Part shown: piece after piece, positions 1-8,035 of the stretch | Position numbering within the stretch: the first letter of the stretch is position 1 | Layout of the letters: each line of letters starts with the position of its first letter | Assembly (NCBI RefSeq): GCF_021172045.1 | Contig: NZ_CP087164.1 | Coordinates: 5,208,001-5,272,000, forward strand | Reading direction: 5' to 3' | DNA: 64,000 nucleotides | From: Capillimicrobium parvum | GTDB taxonomy: Bacteria; Actinomycetota; Thermoleophilia; Solirubrobacterales; Solirubrobacteraceae | Program-made: the position numbers and the translations under genes | The notes under the pieces: model-generated | What the model was told of the DNA's origin: nothing | Database searches by the model: none | Seen by the model: the letters and a program-made list of their open reading frames with translations, nothing else

Positions 1-1436
1 ACCTGCTCGTGCGCGAGGGCGCCACCGTGCGGCGGTACCCGGTGGCCCCGGCGAGCCCCACCTGCCGCACGTTCGACGCGGGTCAGTTCGGGGGCAACAG
101 CTACACGGTCGCGCAGCCGTGCCCGGCGGCGGGGGCGCCCTACACGCTGCCCGTCGATCTCGCCGCTCTGGGCGACGGCAGCCACACCTTGCAGTTGGGC
201 GTCCAGGACGCCGCCGGCAACCAGGTGTTCTCGCCCGCCGAGTACTTGGCGCGGATCAACGCTCCCGGCGGCACGCTCGCCGATCCCGGCACGCCGTGCC
301 TGAACGGCACGGTCGCCGACTCGGGCGCCTGCGTGCCCCGGCCGCCGGTCACCACGAGCCTGCCCGCGCTGTCGGGAGCCCCCGCCGTCGGCTACTCGCT
401 GGCGACGGACCCCGGCGCGTGGACCGACATCTCCGGGGTCGCGTGGTCGTACGCGTGGGAGCGCTGCGCCCCCGATGGCACCGGATGCGTCGGGCTGAGC
501 GGCGCGAGCACGGCGACGCTCCCGCTGACCTCCGGTCTCGTCGGCTCCCGCGTCCGTTCGGTCGTCGGTGCGACCACGAACTGGGGGACGGTGCAGGCGC
601 GTTCGGCTCTGTCTCCCGTCGTCGAGGCGACGGCCGGCAGCGGTGGCGGAGCCGCCGGGAGCATCACCGAGGTGGATCCGAGGCGCGGGGCGGCCGGCGG
701 CGGTGGCGGCACGAGCCGCCCGCGGCCTGAGGAGCCAGACCTCCCGATCCCGCCGCCCCCGGCTCGGCCCGAAGCCGACGGCATCCTCAACGGACAGGGC
801 GCGGACAACACCGCGCCGCGGCTGACCGTCGCGTTCACCGGCGCCCGTCGCACCGTCATCACCCGGCGCTGGGGCACGACCGTCGAGGTCGCGGGTCGTC
901 TCTCCACCGGCGCGGGAACGCCGATCCGGCGCGCGCAGGTCGACGTGCTCGGCCAGGTGATGGTGACGGGCGCACGAGGTCGTGTGCTCGGCGCCGTTCA
1001 CACCGATGACCAGGGCGCATTCCGCTACACGGTGCCGGCCGGCGTGTCCGAGATCGTCACGTTCGGCTACCGGCGGACGCTCGCCGACCGCAGCTACGCG
1101 ACGACGGCGTCGGTCCAGGCGCGGACGCGCGCGGCCGTCGTCCTGCATAGTGCAGCCGCCCGGCTGCGCAACGGCGGGGGCCTGCTGCTCCGCGGCCGGG
1201 TCTCCGGTGCGCCACCTACGTCGCGGCGACTCGTGTCGCTCCAAGCCTGGACGGGAGGCCACTGGACGACCTTCGCCACGACCCGGCTGCACAGCGGCCG
1301 CTTCACGTACCGCTACCGGTTCACGCGCACCCGAACCACGACGCGGTACCAGCTCCGCGCCCTCGTGGCACGCGGGCCGGGCTGGCCGCTGGAGACGGGC
1401 GCGTCCAGGCCGATCACCGTGACGGTGATCGCATGA
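1..1436 (+). CDS. Exported surface protein, 5' end cut by window edge
   Basis: The frame is already open at the left edge, so the N-terminus and any signal peptide lie outside; about 475 residues are visible. The first part carries an Ig- or PASTA-like block with a cysteine pair near residues 153 and 160. A Gly/Pro-rich linker (about 210-255) leads to a C-terminal part rich in Arg, Thr and aromatic residues (about 265-475) that reads as two beta-sandwich modules. Modules of this style are common in exported proteins of Solirubrobacterales (recollection, not searched). There is no enzyme motif. The stop overlaps the ATG of the protease gene (ATGA at 1433-1436), so the two are probably co-translated. 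Function unknown; likely cell-wall or extracellular. Confidence 0.7.
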   Translation, partial: LLVREGATVRRYPVAPASPTCRTFDAGQFGGNSYTVAQPCPAAGAPYTLPVDLAALGDGSHTLQLGVQDAAGNQVFSPAEYLARINAPGGTLADPGTPCLNGTVADSGACVPRPPVTTSLPALSGAPAVGYSLATDPGAWTDISGVAWSYAWERCAPDGTGCVGLSGASTATLPLTSGLVGSRVRSVVGATTNWGTVQARSALSPVVEATAGSGGGAAGSITEVDPRRGAAGGGGGTSRPRPEEPDLPIPPPPARPEADGILNGQGADNTAPRLTVAFTGARRTVITRRWGTTVEVAGRLSTGAGTPIRRAQVDVLGQVMVTGARGRVLGAVHTDDQGAFRYTVPAGVSEIVTFGYRRTLADRSYATTASVQARTRAAVVLHSAAARLRNGGGLLLRGRVSGAPPTSRRLVSLQAWTGGHWTTFATTRLHSGRFTYRYRFTRTRTTTRYQLRALVARGPGWPLETGASRPITVTVIA

Positions 1437-2872
1437 GAGGCGTTGCGAGGTGGATATCCGCGGCTGCGGTCCTCACGACAGTGGGCGTGGCCGGAGCGCC
1501 GGGCGCATGGGCGAACGCCGAAGGACCCGGCACCCCGCAAGCGACCGCCGCCAACGCGACGTTCCTGTCGAACGCCCCCGCCCCGCCCGGCGGAGCCGCC
1601 GGCGTGTGCGTGATCGACTCGGGCGCGGATACGGACACGGACCTCGGACCCGCGCTCGCGGGCCGGACGGCGTTGCTCGGCGGAGTTCCCGGCGATCCTT
1701 CAGACCAGGGCGCAACGCTCGACACAGGCGTCGCACTGTCGAAACACGGGACGTACGTTGCGGGCGTCATCGCCAGCCAGGTCGACGGTGTTGGAACGAG
1801 TGGCATCTGGCCGGCGGCGAGGGTCTTCTCGACTCGCGTCTTCACAGGCGGTGCAACGGCGGCAGCGGCCGACTACATCCGTGCGATGAACTGGTGTTCC
1901 AGCCAGCCGGGCGTGACCGTCATCAATCTCTCGTTGTCTGGCTTGGGAACCGCAACTCTGGTCGAGCGTCAGCAGCTCGACAACAAGATCGCTGAAGTCC
2001 GCGGGCCGCTCCACAACATCAACGTGGTGGGCGCCGCCGGCAACAATGGGTCGATGACCGCCGTTGGGTACCCAGCCAACGCAGTGGGAGTGTTCGCCGT
2101 CGGAGCCACTGACGCGGCCGGGGTGCTTGCGCCCTTCAGCAACCGCGGCAGCGGCCTGGATATCGCGGCGTTTGGGATCAACAGTTGCTTAACGACCAAC
2201 CGTGGCACCCACTTGGCACATGGGAGCGGGACGTCATACGCAGCACCAGTCGTCAGCGCGGTCTTGGCTGCGATGCGCTCATACGATTCGACACTCACGC
2301 CGGACACCGCGGAACAGCGTCTGCTCGACAACGCCGATGTTGTCGACGGGGTCAAAGTGCTCAACGCCGCCAAGGCGTTTCGAAGCAATCCAGCAACCGC
2401 AGCCCGCGTACCTGGTGCGCCGGTCACCGGCCTAGGCGCCGCCGTAGCCGACGCGTGCGAACCGCCGCTGGCTCCGAGCGGAGGAGGAGGTACAAGTGAA
2501 ACGCAAGGCATAGGCAGCAAAGCAGTCGATCCTGCGCCGCCGCCAGGTACCACTGCAACCGTCGAACCGGTCGCCGCTCCAGTCATCGACCGCCAACCAC
2601 GCGCCAGAGATACGTTTGCGGTGAGCAAGCCGCCCAAGCCGACGCTGAAGTCGACGTCAATGCGCCGCGGGGTGCTGACCGTCCGCATCTCGGGACGCAA
2701 AGCGGGTGATCGGGCCGTGTTTCGTGTAGCGGGCCGGACGTATGTGCGGATGAGTTCCACGCTGAGGTTGCGGGTACGAGGCAGTAGCTGGAAGGCGGTC
2801 CGGGTGCGGCTTCAGCGTCCGGGGGGCGGATTCTCGAGGACGCTGGTTATCCGGGATGGCCGAGAGTTCTAG
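1433..2872 (+). CDS. Secreted S8 (subtilisin-like) serine protease
   Basis: 479 residues. A hydrophobic N-terminus (about 1-28, ending AWA) looks like a Sec signal peptide. The subtilase triad is readable: Asp62 in VIDSGAD, His105 in KHGTYVAG, Ser268 in GSGTSYAAP, with the oxyanion Asn around 204-205 in AAGNNG. Catalytic domain about 55-320. The tail (about 345-479) is a low-complexity linker followed by a small basic beta module resembling those of the neighbouring surface proteins, which may anchor it to the wall. No separate inhibitor-type propeptide is obvious. Third-position GC falls in parts of this gene compared with most of the window, a mild sign of different ancestry. Expected to cleave exported proteins; substrate unknown. 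ATGA overlap with the upstream gene supports this start. Confidence 0.9.
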   Translation: MRGVARWISAAAVLTTVGVAGAPGAWANAEGPGTPQATAANATFLSNAPAPPGGAAGVCVIDSGADTDTDLGPALAGRTALLGGVPGDPSDQGATLDTGVALSKHGTYVAGVIASQVDGVGTSGIWPAARVFSTRVFTGGATAAAADYIRAMNWCSSQPGVTVINLSLSGLGTATLVERQQLDNKIAEVRGPLHNINVVGAAGNNGSMTAVGYPANAVGVFAVGATDAAGVLAPFSNRGSGLDIAAFGINSCLTTNRGTHLAHGSGTSYAAPVVSAVLAAMRSYDSTLTPDTAEQRLLDNADVVDGVKVLNAAKAFRSNPATAARVPGAPVTGLGAAVADACEPPLAPSGGGGTSETQGIGSKAVDPAPPPGTTATVEPVAAPVIDRQPRARDTFAVSKPPKPTLKSTSMRRGVLTVRISGRKAGDRAVFRVAGRTYVRMSSTLRLRVRGSSWKAVRVRLQRPGGGFSRTLVIRDGREF

Positions 2873-2986
2873 GTGCTGGGGCCATACAGAGCCGGGCGGA
2901 CTCAAGCTGCGACGGCAGCCGCCGATGGCACGAGAGCCACTAAGAACTCACGACGCCCCCGCCGGTCCCTCCTACCTGTCTGGTCA

Positions 2987-4705
2987 ATGTCTGATCTCAC
3001 CATCGCCGTCCGCACTTGGCGCGCCGCCGTCACCTTGGCCATCGTCGCCCTGATGGCCCACGCTGTCCCACCAGCGGCGGTTGCGGGCACAGTGCAGGTC
3101 AACAGCTGCGATGAGGCCCCCGGTGGGGGTGTGGACAGCGCCTGGCAGCTAGTCAACGACGTCCCTGGCGGATACGAGGCCCCTGCCGCGGTCTGTCCAC
3201 CGACCGGCGCCGATGTTGGCGGTGATCTTGCTCACTCACAGATCGTCGGGCGCTCCGCGTGGACAGTGCTGAATGCGACCGCAATCCCACAGGCGGGGCA
3301 ACAGGCAGAGATGCGGTTCACCGCCCCTTCAGGAACAACCATCAGCACAGTGAGCATCAAGCGAGACCTGGGCAAGCAGAATGACGGCTACCGCCTGTAT
3401 GGGAAGACCAGCGACGGCACGACCCTCGACGAGACCTGCGCAATCCCCAGCGGCCAATTCGTGTGCGCTTTAGGGGGCTACGGGACGCCCGCAGCGACGT
3501 TCTCGGGGCTCAACGCAGCATGGGTCGCGTGGGGCTTTGCCTGTGGTGATCTCGGGTTTCAGCAGTGCACGACCGGCTCCACCCTGCATCAAGCGTGGGT
3601 GCACATCTACGGGTCGACCGTCACGCTGGTTGACAACCAGGTTCCGACCTCCGTGTCGGCGGGTGGGGCGGTTACGGCCGGTGGGTGGAAGGGCGGGTCG
3701 GTGGGCGGCGCCATCTCCGGGACCGACAACCTCGGGGTTCGCAACGTTCGTTGGTACGCGGATGGTGCGCTGGTGTCGACCAGCGCCGATCGGGCGTGTG
3801 ACTACTCGGTGACCGTGCCGTGTTCGAATGCGGTTGGCCAAGCGTATGCGCTGGACACCACGGGACTTGCGGATGGGACCCGGTCGATTCGGGCAGCCGT
3901 GGTCGATCCGGCGGGCAATGAGGCGAAGTCCGCACCGTTCGACGTCGATGTGGACAACACGGCCCCGACCGCGCCGGAGAATCTTCAGGTCGGGGGCGGG
4001 GGAGCGGCTCAGGCGATCTCGATGACGTGGGATCTTCCGGCCGCCGATGGCGGCGCTCCGTACGTCAGCTCTCGGTGGCGCGCCTGCAACGGCGGCACCT
4101 GCTCCAGCGGGACCGGCGGGCTCACGTCGGCCAGCGGGACGGTTCCCGGCTTCTCCGGGACCTACGCCGTGGATGTGTGGCTGGTCGACCAGGCCGGCAA
4201 CCAGGACATCGCCTCGGCCGCCCGCGGCTCGGTCTCTTACACGGCACCCGCGCCAGGCGGCGGGGGCAGCGGGGGCGGCGGAGGCGGCGGCGCACAGCCC
4301 GCCAAGCCCGAGCCGCCCGCAGACACCGGGACCGCCGACCCGGTCGCCGTCCCGGCGCCCATCGTGCCCATCGTGGTCGCCCCAGGTCCGGTGACGCCGC
4401 CGGCGCGCGCGCCGAGCGCGAACGTCCGGGTGACCACGGCGACCGTCGCGAAGTCCGGCCGGCTCCTCGTCCGGGGCACGATCGCCAGAGCGGCCACCGG
4501 CCGGGTGTCGGTCACGTATCGCGCCACGGTCGACGGCCGCGCGCGCTCGAGGTCCACTCGCGTTCGCATCACACGCGGTCGGTACGCCGCGACGATAACG
4601 ATCCCGCGGACCTGGCGCAGCGCGAGGAACCCCCGCGTCACCGTTCGCTACGCAGGCTCGAACTCGGCCGGCGCGACGTCGCGAACGCTCGCCGTCAGGA
4701 CCTGA
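2987..4705 (+). CDS. Exported multidomain surface protein
   Basis: 572 residues from the ATG at 2987, chosen because the next ~33 residues form a convincing signal peptide (basic start, hydrophobic VTLAIVALMAHAV, Ala-rich cleavage region). The frame is open back to a GTG at 2873, but that extension is basic and unlike a secretion signal. After the signal comes a domain with cysteines (about 35-210), then two Ig/fibronectin-like blocks in the style of actinobacterial adhesins (phrases such as DNLGVRNVRWYADG and VDNTAPTAPENL), a run of glycines (about 420-440), a Pro/Val linker and a C-terminal basic beta module (about 480-572). No catalytic motif. Probably displayed at the surface or released; it may be a partner or substrate of the upstream protease, but this is inference only. 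Confidence 0.7.
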   Translation: MSDLTIAVRTWRAAVTLAIVALMAHAVPPAAVAGTVQVNSCDEAPGGGVDSAWQLVNDVPGGYEAPAAVCPPTGADVGGDLAHSQIVGRSAWTVLNATAIPQAGQQAEMRFTAPSGTTISTVSIKRDLGKQNDGYRLYGKTSDGTTLDETCAIPSGQFVCALGGYGTPAATFSGLNAAWVAWGFACGDLGFQQCTTGSTLHQAWVHIYGSTVTLVDNQVPTSVSAGGAVTAGGWKGGSVGGAISGTDNLGVRNVRWYADGALVSTSADRACDYSVTVPCSNAVGQAYALDTTGLADGTRSIRAAVVDPAGNEAKSAPFDVDVDNTAPTAPENLQVGGGGAAQAISMTWDLPAADGGAPYVSSRWRACNGGTCSSGTGGLTSASGTVPGFSGTYAVDVWLVDQAGNQDIASAARGSVSYTAPAPGGGGSGGGGGGGAQPAKPEPPADTGTADPVAVPAPIVPIVVAPGPVTPPARAPSANVRVTTATVAKSGRLLVRGTIARAATGRVSVTYRATVDGRARSRSTRVRITRGRYAATITIPRTWRSARNPRVTVRYAGSNSAGATSRTLAVRT

Positions 4706-4948
4706 GCCGAAGCCGACTGGACGGGCGAGGCAAGACCCAACGGCGCCCCGCTCGTCTCTCAAGCCGTCGCGGTCGGGACAAGCACGTCGCCGGGGGGACC
4801 CAGATCCGGCTGGACAGACTTTCCGTCACCACTTGGCTGAGCCGAAGCGGGGCGCCGCCTCTCCTCCTCCAGACAGAGCGTGTCATATCGCACTTACTCG
4901 TGCGCCAGCAAGTGAGAACCCGCCCGGTGGGCGGTCTGGGCGCTGGCG

Positions 4949-5923
4949 TCACGCCGCCGCGAGCACGGCCGCGCGGTGCTCCTTCGGGCTCACGCCGCGC
5001 AAACGCTTGAACGCGGTGCTCAGCGCGTACGGCGTGCCGTAGCCGACCTCGTGCGCGACAGAGCCCACCGTGGCGCCCGGCTCGAGGAGCAGATCCGCGG
5101 CGAGCGCGATGCGCCACTCGCTGAGGAACCGCATCGGCGGCTCGCCGACCAGTCCGTGGAACCGACGGGCGAGCGCCGCGCGCGAGACGCCGATCTCCCG
5201 CGCCAGCGACGCGACCGTCCAGCGCCGCGCCGGCTGGTGGTGCAGCAGGCGCAGCGCCGGGCCGACGACCGGATCGCCGTACGCGGCATACCAGCCGGGA
5301 GCCTCCGAGAGGTTGCCGGCGAACCAGCTGCGCACGACCGCGATGAGCAGCAGATCGAGCAACCGGTCGAGGACCGCCTCCTGGCCGGGCCGGTCGCGCA
5401 CGATCTCCTCCGCCAGCAGCTCGACCAGCGGCGAGTCCTCCTCCGCGCGCGCCACGACCACGAGCGCGGGCAGCGCGCGCAGCAGCCGGCGGCTCACCTC
5501 ACCGTCGAGGTGATACGTGCCCGTGAGCATCACCGTTGCCCCCTCGGCCGCGTTCCCCCAGGTCCGCACCCCGAGATCCCGCAGCCCGCTGAGCGGCCCG
5601 CCGTCGGGCGTCGTGCACCGCTGCCCCGGGTGGATGACCGCCTGCGCGGGGGTCGCGGCGTCGTCGGCGACGGTGTACGGCTCCGGCCCGCGAATGATCG
5701 CGACGTCCCCCGGCCCCAGCCGCACCGGCGCAGCCCCTCCACCGTCGCGCACCACGACCGCCGCTCCGCGAACCATCGCGACGAGCGTCAGCGGCGCCTC
5801 GTCCTGGATGCGCAGGGACCACGGCGGGTCGAGCGTCGAGCGCAGGAGGAACGCCTGGCGGGCACGCGGTCCGTCGAGCAGCGCAGCGAGAGCATCCATG
5901 GTCACCGGAGGGTAGACGCTCAC
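4949..5923 (-). CDS. AraC-family transcriptional regulator with cupin sensor domain
   Basis: 324 residues from GTG at 5923; an ATG eight codons in (5899) is an alternative. The N-terminal ~180 residues fit the cupin-type AraC_binding_2/cupin_6 sensor. The C-terminal ~100 residues hold the paired helix-turn-helix of the AraC/XylS class (first helix in SLAREIGVSRAALARRF, second in VAHEVGYGTPYALSTAFKR, ending SPKEHR). It is divergent from an NmrA-like reductase with a 60-bp gap (5924-5983), the classic layout for a regulator controlling its neighbour. Effector unknown. Confidence 0.9.
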   Translation of the reverse strand: MSVYPPVTMDALAALLDGPRARQAFLLRSTLDPPWSLRIQDEAPLTLVAMVRGAAVVVRDGGGAAPVRLGPGDVAIIRGPEPYTVADDAATPAQAVIHPGQRCTTPDGGPLSGLRDLGVRTWGNAAEGATVMLTGTYHLDGEVSRRLLRALPALVVVARAEEDSPLVELLAEEIVRDRPGQEAVLDRLLDLLLIAVVRSWFAGNLSEAPGWYAAYGDPVVGPALRLLHHQPARRWTVASLAREIGVSRAALARRFHGLVGEPPMRFLSEWRIALAADLLLEPGATVGSVAHEVGYGTPYALSTAFKRLRGVSPKEHRAAVLAAA

Positions 5924-5983
5924 GTATGAAATGACGACTGACAGCCATGGACCGTCTCAGCCGCACCCAGTTCACTGGCCGGT

Positions 5984-6823
5984 ATGAGTACGCCCGACCA
6001 GCTCACGTTCATCACCAACGGCACCGGCAAGACCGGCCGCCGTATCGCCGAGCGCCTGCAGTCTGCCGGCCATCCGGTCCGGATCGGTTCCCGCGCCGGG
6101 GCGCCGCCGTTCGACTGGAACGACCACGCGACCTGGCCCGCGACGATCGACGGCGTGTCGGCCGTCTACCTCGCCTACCACCCCGACCTCGCGGTGCCGG
6201 GCGCCGCCGAGACGGTCGCCGAGCTCGCGGACCTCGCCGTCCGCGCCGGTGCCCGCCGAATCGTCCTGCTCTCGGGCCGCGGCGAGGAGGAGGCACAGCG
6301 CGCAGAGCAGCTCGTCCGAGCGGCCGACGCGGACGTCACGGTGCTGCGCTGCGCGTGGTTTCACCAGAACTTCAGCGAGAGCTTCTTTGCCGAGCCCGTC
6401 GCCGCCGGGGAGCTCGCTCTACCGGTCGGCGACGACGTCCGCGAGCCGTTCGTCGACGCCGACGACATCGCCGACACCGCTGCCGCCGCGTTGACCGAGG
6501 ACGGCCACGCCGGCGAGCTCTACGAGCTGACCGGCCCGCGCCTCATGACCTTCGCCCACGCAACACACGAGATCGCCGCCGCGACCGGCCGGCCGGTGCG
6601 CTTCACGTCCGTGCCGCTCGGCTCGTTCACGGCCGGGCTCTCCGCTGCGCAGGTCCCGCCCGGCGAGCAGGAGCTGCTCGCCCATCTCTTCGGCGAGGTG
6701 CTCGACGGGCGCAACGCGACGCTCTCCGACGGCGTCCAGCGCGCGCTCGGCCGGGAGCCGCGCGACTTCTGCACCTTCGCCCGCGAAACGGCCGCCGCCG
6801 GTGCCTGGCCGACGCCGCGATGA
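5984..6823 (+). CDS. NmrA-like NAD(P)-binding reductase/epimerase
   Basis: 279 residues. The dinucleotide-binding loop is at the N-terminus (ITNGTGKTGRRIAERL, about residues 9-24), typical of NmrA/SDR-a5 proteins related to triphenylmethane and quinone reductases. No clear Tyr-x-x-x-Lys catalytic pair is evident, which is normal for NmrA-like redox-sensing or atypical SDR members. It overlaps the following DUF1772 gene by ATGA (6820-6823), so the two form an operon, divergent from the AraC regulator, which probably controls it. Substrate unknown. Confidence 0.85.
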   Translation: MSTPDQLTFITNGTGKTGRRIAERLQSAGHPVRIGSRAGAPPFDWNDHATWPATIDGVSAVYLAYHPDLAVPGAAETVAELADLAVRAGARRIVLLSGRGEEEAQRAEQLVRAADADVTVLRCAWFHQNFSESFFAEPVAAGELALPVGDDVREPFVDADDIADTAAAALTEDGHAGELYELTGPRLMTFAHATHEIAAATGRPVRFTSVPLGSFTAGLSAAQVPPGEQELLAHLFGEVLDGRNATLSDGVQRALGREPRDFCTFARETAAAGAWPTPR

Positions 6824-7296
6824 GCGCGCCGATCGAGGTGCTGACCGTCTTGGCGGCGGTCGGCTGCGGGCTGATGGGCGGCGTCTGGTTCGCCTTCTCC
6901 GGATTCGTGATGAGCGCGCTGGCGCGTCTCGAGCCCGCCGACGGGATCCGGGCGATGCAGGAGATCAATCGCCGCGCGCTCAGGCCGCCGCTCATGCTCG
7001 CGCTGTTCGGCACGGCGGCGGCGTGCGCCGCGCTGACGGTCCACGCGCTCGTCACCTGGGACGCGCACCGGTCGCCGTGGCTGCTCGCCGCGGCCGCGCT
7101 CTACCTCGTCGGCACGGTCGGCGTGACGAGGGCCGGCAACGTGCCGCTCAACGTCAAGCTCGACCGCACGCCGGCGCACGGGCCGCAGGCCGGGCTCGCC
7201 TGGGCCCACTACGAGCGCGCGTGGGCCGCGTTCAACCACGTGCGGCTCGCGACCTCCGCGGGCGCGAGCGCGGCGCTCGTCGTCGCCCTGACCTAG
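6820..7296 (+). CDS. DUF1772 (anthrone oxygenase-like) membrane protein
   Basis: 158 residues with four hydrophobic segments, starting at the ATG that overlaps the preceding stop. The sequence fits the DUF1772 family: small four-helix membrane proteins, some of which are called anthrone oxygenase-like from fungal polyketide clusters, with a conserved NVPLN stretch and a W-x-x-F/W-N-H-x-R region near the C-terminus (here WAAFNHVRLATS). Coupled to an NmrA-like reductase, it may act on an aromatic or quinone compound; this is inference. No other feature lies between it and the convergent gene ending at 7304. Confidence 0.8.
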   Translation: MSAPIEVLTVLAAVGCGLMGGVWFAFSGFVMSALARLEPADGIRAMQEINRRALRPPLMLALFGTAAACAALTVHALVTWDAHRSPWLLAAAALYLVGTVGVTRAGNVPLNVKLDRTPAHGPQAGLAWAHYERAWAAFNHVRLATSAGASAALVVALT

Positions 7297-7303
7297 GGCA
7301 GGC

Positions 7304-8035
7304 TCAACCCACGACCCGGCGCCACAGCGACCGCCGCTCGTTGACGTCGAGCTCGCGCGGCGCCGAACGCTCGTCGTCGCGCAGCGCCCGCGCGTACGCC
7401 CACACGACCGCGATCGGCACCCCGATGACGAAGAGGATCGCGAGCCCCCACAGCAGCACCCGCCCGACGTACGCGGGCCGGAACACGGTCATGCGCCCGA
7501 CCGTGGCGGGAAGCCGCTCGAGGATCGCACGCGGCGCCGGCTCGGCGAACGTGAACCAGATGCTCTTCTTCGTCGACCTGCCGTCGATGAAGGCGATCGA
7601 GCGCGACCGCGTCCGGTCGCTCGACGCGAGGAGGCCGATCTCCGGCGCGCCCCGGCTCGCGAAGCACACCCGCACCGGGACGTCGCCGGGCGGCGCCGGG
7701 ATCGGCCACTGGACGACCGCCCCGTCCGGCTGGCCCGCCGGGATCTCCGCCGTGTAGGCGTAGCCCGGACCGGTGAGCCGGACGGCGATGGGCGGCGCCG
7801 GCCCGTCCGGGCTGGCGAGCTTGAAGCGGATGACCTCGCTGTGGTGCTCGGCGACCGCGTAGCGGAAGCACGCCGGGGAGCCCTGCCGCAGCGGCACGGT
7901 GTCGGTGTGCGCCAGCGACGCCGGCGACGGGATCTCCGCCGGCTGGTCGCGCTGCTTGGCCACGAACGGCCGCACGACGAGGACCGCCCCCAGCACGAAG
8001 ACGACCACGGCGCTCCACACGGCCGCCTTACGCAT
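7304..8035 (-). CDS. Membrane-anchored protein of the surface glycan locus, unknown function
   Basis: 243 residues from the ATG at 8035, which overlaps the stop of the upstream DUF2142 gene by 8 bp (ATGCGTAA); this coupling decides the start. It has a TM helix near the N-terminus (AAVWSAVVVFVLGAVLVVRP), an extracytoplasmic beta-rich domain of about 150 residues with two cysteines, and a second TM helix near the C-terminus (VLLWGLAILFVIGVPIAVVWAYA) followed by a basic cytoplasmic tail. I do not recognise the family. Co-translation with DUF2142 suggests a role as an accessory of that membrane protein. Confidence 0.75.
   Translation of the reverse strand: MRKAAVWSAVVVFVLGAVLVVRPFVAKQRDQPAEIPSPASLAHTDTVPLRQGSPACFRYAVAEHHSEVIRFKLASPDGPAPPIAVRLTGPGYAYTAEIPAGQPDGAVVQWPIPAPPGDVPVRVCFASRGAPEIGLLASSDRTRSRSIAFIDGRSTKKSIWFTFAEPAPRAILERLPATVGRMTVFRPAYVGRVLLWGLAILFVIGVPIAVVWAYARALRDDERSAPRELDVNERRSLWRRVVG

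Noticed and set aside
4891-4914. CACTTACT...AGCAAGTG inverted sequence downstream of the AraC gene
   Set aside because: Arms contain a mismatch and lie far from promoters; too weak to call an operator or terminator. The 243-bp stretch 4706-4948 otherwise shows nothing.
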